The notes beneath the pieces were generated by a model. It was not told the DNA's origin, did no database searches, and saw nothing but the letters and a program-made list of their open reading frames with translations. DNA of 64,000 bases, taken from NCBI GenBank assembly GCA_958298945.1, contig OY282606.1, forward strand, positions 48,745,920-48,809,919, written 5' to 3'. The number at the start of each line of letters is the position of its first letter. Positions within the stretch are counted from its first letter, which is position 1. Shown piece by piece: positions 56,641-64,000 of the stretch. The position numbers were made by a program, and so were the translations under genes. This stretch comes from Atherix ibis. Its lineage: Eukaryota; Arthropoda; Insecta; Diptera; Athericidae.

Positions 56641-57870
56641 CGCACATTATCCGAAAAAAAATTACAGTTTTTTTGTGCATTGAATTATCCTTTTTCCTTT
56701 TCTGAAATTTTCATTTTATTAAAAACTGTATTTTTTTTAATAATTTTCAAACATCGATATCAAATTTTTAGAATTCGAACAATTTGTTTTTCTCGAAAAT
56801 TTTCTTCAAAATCTGAGTCAATCTTTAATATTTTCAAACAAAATGTAATAAAAATGTTCTAAACAACTTTTTTTTTTTATAAAAAGTAGTTTGTTTTTAA
56901 TTAAATTTTATTAAAATATTTCGTTGGAATGTCATTTATATTTTTGAGTGCCATTTTACTTTGAGGCGCCATTTTGCCATGTTCAAACTCAACCGCTAAC
57001 AAGTAAAAGTTTCAATTTTAATATTATTTGTATTTTGAGTTGAAAATAGTATTCTTTCGAATGTTAAACTATTTTATGATAAAAAATATTTATTTTATTA
57101 TCAACTTTATTATATTTTAGAAATAAAAGAACTATTTAAACTATAGCCAAGATATAATTTACAATCTCTTATTGCTCAATTTTTAGTTCTATACTTTTAT
57201 AAATTTAAAAAAAAAATCTACATACTTAAGTCATATTCTCATAGTTAATTTCCGTTACTGAAACAATAAGACTGAATATCGCTTAGATTAATTTTCTAAA
57301 GATTTAAAGTTTCTTATTCGGTCAGAAATTGGTGCGTCAACCTATTCTACGTTAAAAATTACTTAATTAAAATATGTTCCTATGTAATTAACTAAATTGA
57401 GCAATTTTTTAGAATTAAGCTATCTGGTGTATATATTGTACGTACATGTAGATTCATGGAAATATAAGAACATAAGCTCTACAATTAAATATTATCCGCA
57501 TTATAAGATTAAAACAAATTTGTTCTTGGTAAAATGTTCCCAAACACAAAATATATTGTATAATAAGAAATTTCCTTTTATTGGGATTTTCTTTAGGATG
57601 ATTGTAAATTTTACAATAAATTTTTGAGTAAAAATCCTAGCGTAAGATACTGTCGGTGCTACTGTCGGTGACCATACCTTGCGATATAAAGTGTGAAATG
57701 CTACCTAATAAAAGTTCCCTTTTACATGGCCAACTGTGGGCAATTGGGACGGCAGTTGAGACTGCAATTAATCTCCTGAAACTGTTCGAAGCGTCATAAT
57801 ATTTTATTGACCTTGTTCTCATGCATCTGATATTGGTTGTAGAACAAACAAAATTTTTAACTGCATCGAA
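56640..57870. other. AT-rich DNA, nothing recognised
   Basis: T-rich plus strand; open frames at 56680-56862 and 57397-57627 are short and featureless. Confidence 0.45.
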
Positions 57871-57879
57871 TTCTAGATC

Positions 57880-58120
57880 TTGCTGGTATACCCCACTGCC
57901 CTATTTCCACTGAAATTCTAAAACTGACCAAATATCATTTAACATTTTTAGCTGCAGGTAGACAAACAGACTGGAGAAACTATTAAAGATTTCTTTCTAC
58001 ACATTTGCCAAATATCGGACAACCACTTCTACTCATAATTTGCCATATTTTAAGTGAATGCCAGTTACCCCAGAGTAGGAACCCTGAAAAGGCCCAGCAA
58101 CGAGGAGTTATTTTACATAT
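57880..58120 (+). pseudogene. Possible LINE C-terminal tail scrap
   Basis: In one frame the codons read LTKYHLTFLAAGRQTDWRNY, then a stop, then RFLSTHLPNIGQPLLLIICH and ILSECQLPQSRN. The HILSECQLP piece resembles the HxxxxC tail motif (THILCECxxL) of Jockey/I-type LINE proteins, but the Cys pair is not evident. Weak. Confidence 0.25.
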
Positions 58121-61100
58121 GTTTAGTTAGATTTTTACATATGTGTATGTTTAGTTAGACACCTGCGACTAGTACACTACAGTTTTAGTGACTAGGCCGG
58201 AGTACCCTTTCGTTGTCACCAAATCGCCATGAATTTACATTTCAGTACAAATATTTATAGAAATTATATTTAAAAAGAAAAAGAAAAAAGAAGCTTCATT
58301 TTTTCATTATAAAAACATTCTTATACTCTACTAAAAGTATTTACTTACAATACACATGATTATACGTACATAGTTGTTACACAATTATTAACATAAAAAG
58401 AATTACAAGTAACACATAGAATAGTGGAGCAAGTAAATAGGTGTTTTTGCCGAAAAGTCTTAAGGTCATAGCGATATTCTTAATTAGAGATTTGTATGTC
58501 TTTATTAACCACATTTTACAATTAGGATGTACTTTGCTTATAGAAGTAAATTTTTGGGATTATTTTTTTGTTTAAAAATTCAACAAAATTTTTTCAAAAA
58601 TATTTCAAAATAATATCCGTTAATTAAAAAATATTATTTGTTTTTTACTTCAATTTGTTTTTATTTTTTAAGACAGTATTTGTAATTCTTATTTTTTTAA
58701 AACTATCGAAATTATTAAATTTCCTTAAAAAAAAAGCTATATTTAATAACTTATTCAATTAAAAAAAAATGTATAATAGTTATTAAGACACATTGAATAT
58801 TTTATTTGAAATAATTATGAACGTTTTAGTGCTCAAAAAATTGTCATTTCGTATAAAGAGAATAAAGAGAATTGTAATATAAGTAAAAGTTTAAATAGAA
58901 ATTTAAATTTAAAAATTATTTAATATTAAATTATAAAATATTGAAAAATCTATTTTAAATTAATATCATAAAATTGCTAATAGTAAATATTATAAATAAA
59001 ATAAAATCGAGCGAATAAAAAACATCATGTTGACGGTTTTTTTTTTGTAAAATTTGGCAACTCTTGATGATACGGCAACTCAACGTTGTGCGATCGCGCT
59101 CTTATGCTAAAAGTGTAACTTTTTGTGCGCAAAAAAAAAAGAGACAATACTAGAGTAAAAGGAACACGATGAAGGTAATGACGAGCCAAAATTACCGCAA
59201 AAAAAAATACAAAAATAAAATGGAAAAGAAGCAAACACTATAACGAACACGTGATTAAAAAGCACATCGAAAAACCATTTAAGAAAAAAAATAATAATAA
59301 TAATAATAGCAATACGATTGTGTAAGTGCGCATGTACACGTACCTATGGAAGTACTCTCGAAATAGGCAAATGTGTCAATATGTTCGTACATATCCATCC
59401 ATACATAGTTGTATTACCACAGTCGTATGCATGGAAATATATCGAACAGGTTATACACACTTTAACCAGATCTTTAAGCTCAATTGAATAAGATCGTACG
59501 AAAAAGAGAAGAAAAAAAACGTCTTTTTTTTTATCACCCGTATTGCGCTCAAAAATATTGAATTCCAAGTGAATCTTTTTTTCCTCTTTATCTCGCTCGC
59601 TCTCTCTCTGTTTGATTTTTTTTTTGCTTAAATTAGCAGAAAGAATTCCGCCATACACATTTGCACACATACACATATGTATGCTCATGTGAGTTCAATC
59701 ATATTTATTTTGTTTCGTTTTCAATAAATATAAAATAATGTTAGTTTTTTTTTTTAAATTTAATAAAATACAATATAGTCTAAAACAGGAGAGAGAACTT
59801 AGAAGCAGGACTTACTAAAAATATGACTGGCAGAAAACAATATGTTGAAAATTCTTTTAATTTTTTTAAAAATTATTTAAAAAAAATTAATTTTAAATTT
59901 TCCAAATGGAATTTTTTCAAAAATTTTTGTTTAAATTAATTGAATTAATATAAAGATAAAAAATAAAAGATTAATTCACACATGTTACCATCTACGTTTA
60001 TTAGCGAAGTGAATTCAAAACGAAGTGAATTGAGCGTAAAAGAAGTTGGGTTGGCATACATCATCAATATTTGGTGCGTACACACACATTAATGTACTTA
60101 TTGCTGCGTTTGAGACACGATTGTAACCCTGTTGCGTATTGACTGTGTGTGGGTGTGTGTGCGTTTTTGCGTATAAAATGCGTAGCTACGAGACGGGCAG
60201 TATGTGTAAATAAATTTAAAACCTTCTTTATTTTAACCACATTGATATAAGTTCACACAAAATTATTTTTCATGATGAAAAAAATATATTAAAAATATAT
60301 AAAAATAAAATAAGTCAAAATTAACAGGCTTAAAAATTAAAAACAATTCCGAGAGCAAAATAATTAATAAAAACTTCTATAATTTTACCAATCGCACTCA
60401 TACATGTATGCAAATTTTCATACATAGCCCGCAATTAAAAACGGAATAGAATCTTGTTCGAGACTCGATTGAATTGAAGCTTTGTTGGGTTTTGATAAAA
60501 TTGACCATGCGAAGATTATTAGTCAAAAGTAGTTTTTTTTAATAACATAACAACGCCTTACACACGTGTGTGCATGCATACATTCAAAAAAAATTTATAC
60601 AATTAAAAAATTTTTGATGGCACGTTTTTTAAGATAGTTTTTTTTAAATAAATATATGAACATTTGTATTTTCATATGAATGTATTGTATATATAATTTT
60701 TTATGCGTAATCAAACTGTTTTTAATAGTATGGGGAGGGGGAGGAGGAATTATAGTTATTTTCCTTCGTCACCAATTATATACAAAGCTATTTGCGCATG
60801 GAAGCAAACACATACACACTTATGTATATGCACTCATCTATTCGTATTCGCATATGTATATCCATACTACGTACAAACACATATGCATATGTAACAATTA
60901 TAGGAATAATATTAACAGGAATTTAAAAAAATTTTAGCAATAAAAATTATACAAAAATTTTTCTTTAATTTTGCGATAATTGTTTATTATACGATATATA
61001 CTCCGAAAAGGCTCTCCAAATAATATATTCGATTGTATTTCGTTCTATTTTTTAATTTAATATAATTTTTAATTGTTTGTTTTGGTATTTATTTTTATAA

Positions 61101-62386
61101 AAATTTCATATACATTTATTTATAGATATTTTTTCTAACATACTTACATAGATTTTTTATTTAATATACTGTGTTTGTATTTGTTTACTGATAAGATAAA
61201 AAAAAACTTAAAAACGTGTTATGAACGTATTTGTTTATTTATTTTTTTTTTTTTGGTAAATATACCTTGACAAACAAAAAATTTGAATTTTGATTTTTTA
61301 ATAATGAATATTTCATATTTGCTAACAGATTTTAATATTATTTTTGCTATTTTATGTATACGTGTAGAAAAATAGGAGCTTAAAAAGAGAGAAATAGGAG
61401 TAAACATTATTACACAAACTCTTTCTCTTTTGAGTATCAGCAACTCCTCTCTTTTAAAAGATTTATAATTATGCGTAATTTATATATTGTATATATATAA
61501 AATTAAGTACGACCACAGAAAATGCCTTTTTAAATCCTTGTTAGCTAATAAATGTCTTAAATTTCACATGCTTTAAAAAAATTATCTAGCGAATCTCGTA
61601 TGTCCCTTATAGATAATATTTCAATCATCTTAATTCTAGTAATTAGACCATTGAAAACAGAAGTAAATATATAAAAATATACACATATTTTTGGCCAGCA
61701 GTGTACGTCGAATTTTTCAAAAATATAACCGCAAAAACCGCGTAAAACGTTTAAATTTTTTTATTTTAAAATTGTTTTTTTTTCTTTAAGAGTAAATATT
61801 TTGATCAAGTTATCTGCATTTTTTTTTTTGGTGTTTTTTATTCTACTGTTAATAATTTTGATTATATTTCATATGACATATCTTATCTATCAACTATCTT
61901 AGCTTTATTTACTTTAAATATATCTCAATATGCATTCTAGAATATTTCAAATAAAATAATAATTATGTGATAGGCATTAGCGCATTCTATTTAAAAATAG
62001 ACACCCTCTTTTGGATTATGCGCTACGTGATCATATTCAGGGATTCTGTACATGGCAACTTTCTAATCATAGGTAAGGAAGGACACAACAATCTGTAATA
62101 TTTTTTTTTAAATTTTATAATATATATTTTTTAATAAAAATACGCTTTAAATATACCATAACTTTGTTTGATTTTTATCCAAAATTAAGTCCTGATTTTT
62201 GGAGACTGAAGCACTTTGTTTTTATATTAAGGGTTAATCATAAAATAAGTAACTATGAATCAATTTTTCCAATACTTCAAGAAGTAATTATTTTCGGAGA
62301 ATATGTACCTCATACAATCACTTTTCCATAGTAATAAATACCGTTCTATGTTGATATAAACATGAAATATGGTTTATTATTTACAA
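58120..62386. other. AT-rich DNA with simple repeats, nothing recognised
   Basis: Over 4 kb without recognisable genes. Simple repeats: ata/aat units at 59288-59308, a ct-rich run at 59590-59612, gt-rich runs at 60144-60165, and ca/ta-rich stretches at 60805-60890. An untranslated 5' exon or promoter of foxo could lie here but nothing marks it. Confidence 0.4.
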
Positions 62387-62388
62387 TA

Positions 62389-62850
62389 CGAGGTGTGGCA
62401 GAACGTAATTAGACTTGCATCACTTAGAGCAATCTAGCAACACTGCGGATCTGCCTCCACACAGCCTGCCGTGAACCCAGAAACGTATTTTTGAGAGGTT
62501 GTAGAAGGCGATAAAAATGTCGAACCACTGAGAATAGATGTGAGGTCTGACCTGAGTGGGTATTTGAAAGGGTCAGAAACAGGGGTCCTCGCGTCAAATT
62601 GGACATTGCAGATACTTGGATGTTCTACCTTGACAACGCCTCTCTATTTGTTGTAGCAAAAAAGGATTCGTGTGGTTCCCCAGCCTTCCTATTCATCTGG
62701 TCTAAGTCTATGTGACTTTTTCTGTACCCCAAGATTAAAAAACGTCATCTAGGTAATGTTGATAATATCCAAAAGGTGTGTAACCGAGGACCTGAAGACG
62801 ATATCAGTTGAAGTCTTCCAGCAATCGCTTAGATATTCCACCATGACAAC
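62389..62850 (+). mobile_element. Mariner family D relic with left terminal repeat and large internal deletion
   Basis: The left end, cgaggtgtggcagaacgtaa after TA (62387-62388), looks like a mariner terminal repeat of the tacgaggtgtg type. After some 150 bp of 5' sequence the element jumps to late transposase codons: LDIADTWMFYLDNASLF (about 62595-62650), where intact copies have HHDNAPxHT, then KIKKRHLGNVDNIQKV (62730-62780). These match the KLKxxLKGxxFxxxxxIQKA block. The right terminal repeat is not found. Confidence 0.55.
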
Positions 62851-62859
62851 CCCCCTGGC

Positions 62860-64000
62860 ACACAGCCATTAATTAGTTAAAATAAATCAAAAGTTTTATT
62901 AAAAAGGAAATTCCTACAGACCAATAAATATCCATTCCTGAAAGGAAAAATTTGTTGAAGCATTGTTGATCTGTAGGATTCCAGTACAGGACCGCTTACA
63001 TACCCTACTTGAAACCGCAAAATTCTTTTCCAACCATAATTCGGTTTTCGTTGCGATCATTCCACTACCCAGCAATATCATGGAGTCGTCGATTTCATTG
63101 CATGCTCTTTAAAAATCAAATAGTATTGTCCCGGTGTATTTTAAGCAATAAATTAAGCGCCTAATTGAGTTTCGCATCCGGGTTTACTATAAAAACTCAG
63201 GAAAATCCTTTTCTCTACACAAAAGCGGATACTAAAATCATTTTTTAAACTGGCACTTCCAAGTTAATGAGTACTATTAACTCTCAAGTAGCTCTCCGAT
63301 ATAGCTCTCCGCTAATACAATCTATCCAACTCCTTCTTTTCTACATGTATAAAAAATCTTGCAATAATGTTATTCATCATAATTTTAAAGTCCCCTCAAA
63401 CTTGATGTTACAGAGTTTCATTACAAAAAATTTCATTCTTGTCTTTCGAATCATACAAATCCCCTTGTTTGAGAGCAATCCTCCACTTCCCTGCTTAGAA
63501 TTATCCATCGAAAACTTAAACGCCATACTGGATGGGTAATATATTAAAATACTGGATCTTAGCTTCGCTGATCATTACTTTGCTTTTTTATTAGAACACT
63601 CCACAATCCAATAATGTTCGTTGTATGTTCGTAACAACATTAGTTATAGTGACTTAAATCTCGTCCCTTTGTTCATAACTTATGTGTTTTTGGTAGTAAA
63701 AAAATGCATTCCGATTATTCTCTTGTTAGAAAACTCTCCTGCGTTACTTTTCCCATAAACACTCATCGGCATTTAAAGAGAAATTGTCTAAGATATTCCT
63801 TTATAAATTTGCTTTTATGTATAAATATCTGCAAAATTTAAAAAAAAACGTATATCTCCGATGAGAGCTTAATGACAAATGCTTATTCTTAAAGAGTTTT
63901 TATTGCCAAATTATGGAATAGTTTCAAATTTTCATCGCCTGATTTTAAGGCCGCCAGTGTAAGAATGGAAAGATATCACTGAATGACTATCTCTCTCATT
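62860..64000. other. Right edge of window, nothing recognised
   Basis: Somewhat less AT-rich than the preceding 4 kb. The frame at 63267-63539 has no recognisable domain. No RNA gene or mobile-element motif is seen. Confidence 0.4.

Overview
This is an AT-rich stretch of nuclear DNA from an insect, almost certainly a brachyceran fly. The only host gene I can identify is foxo, on the minus strand. Its first two coding exons (42391..42787 and 34714..34934) encode a protein very like Drosophila FOXO: the N-terminal Akt site RARSNTW and the first half of the forkhead domain. The intron types (mariner, Jockey, R1 and RTE-like elements) also fit a fly. I cannot name the species.

Layout. From 42.8 to 64 kb lies DNA upstream of the first coding exon of foxo. 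It holds a 14-bp minisatellite (43.6-44.3 kb), a decayed 12-bp repeat (46.8-47.7 kb), a decayed DDE transposase split by a young R1-clade LINE insertion (51.5-53.0 kb), and long AT-rich DNA where I see no gene. From 34.9 to 42.4 kb is the intron between the two coding exons, which contains an RTE-like LINE relic interrupted by a mariner. From 34.7 kb to base 1 is the next intron. The exon that should follow (forkhead recognition helix onward) is not present, so this intron is at least 34.7 kb long. It is filled with mariner copies of several families, Jockey and RTE-like relics, LINE RNase H relics and a roughly 77-bp tandem repeat.

Mobile DNA. Two mariner families with related ends, called A and B here, dominate. 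Family A has four copies (two fused head to head), and family B has four. A third mariner (C, 9-10 kb) resembles the mellifera-type elements of insects, and two relics belong to a fourth (D). Every transposase copy is broken. The least damaged is the family A copy at 13124..14406, which carries only two nonsense codons. Several insertions are nested: family B in Jockey, family B in the RTE-like relic, and R1 in the DDE transposase. These give a relative order of events.

No operon, CRISPR array or bacterial-type system is present. The observations most worth checking are the foxo structure (very long intron, choice of start codon, upstream ORF), the splice-donor-like minisatellite upstream of it, and the rearranged mariner copies.
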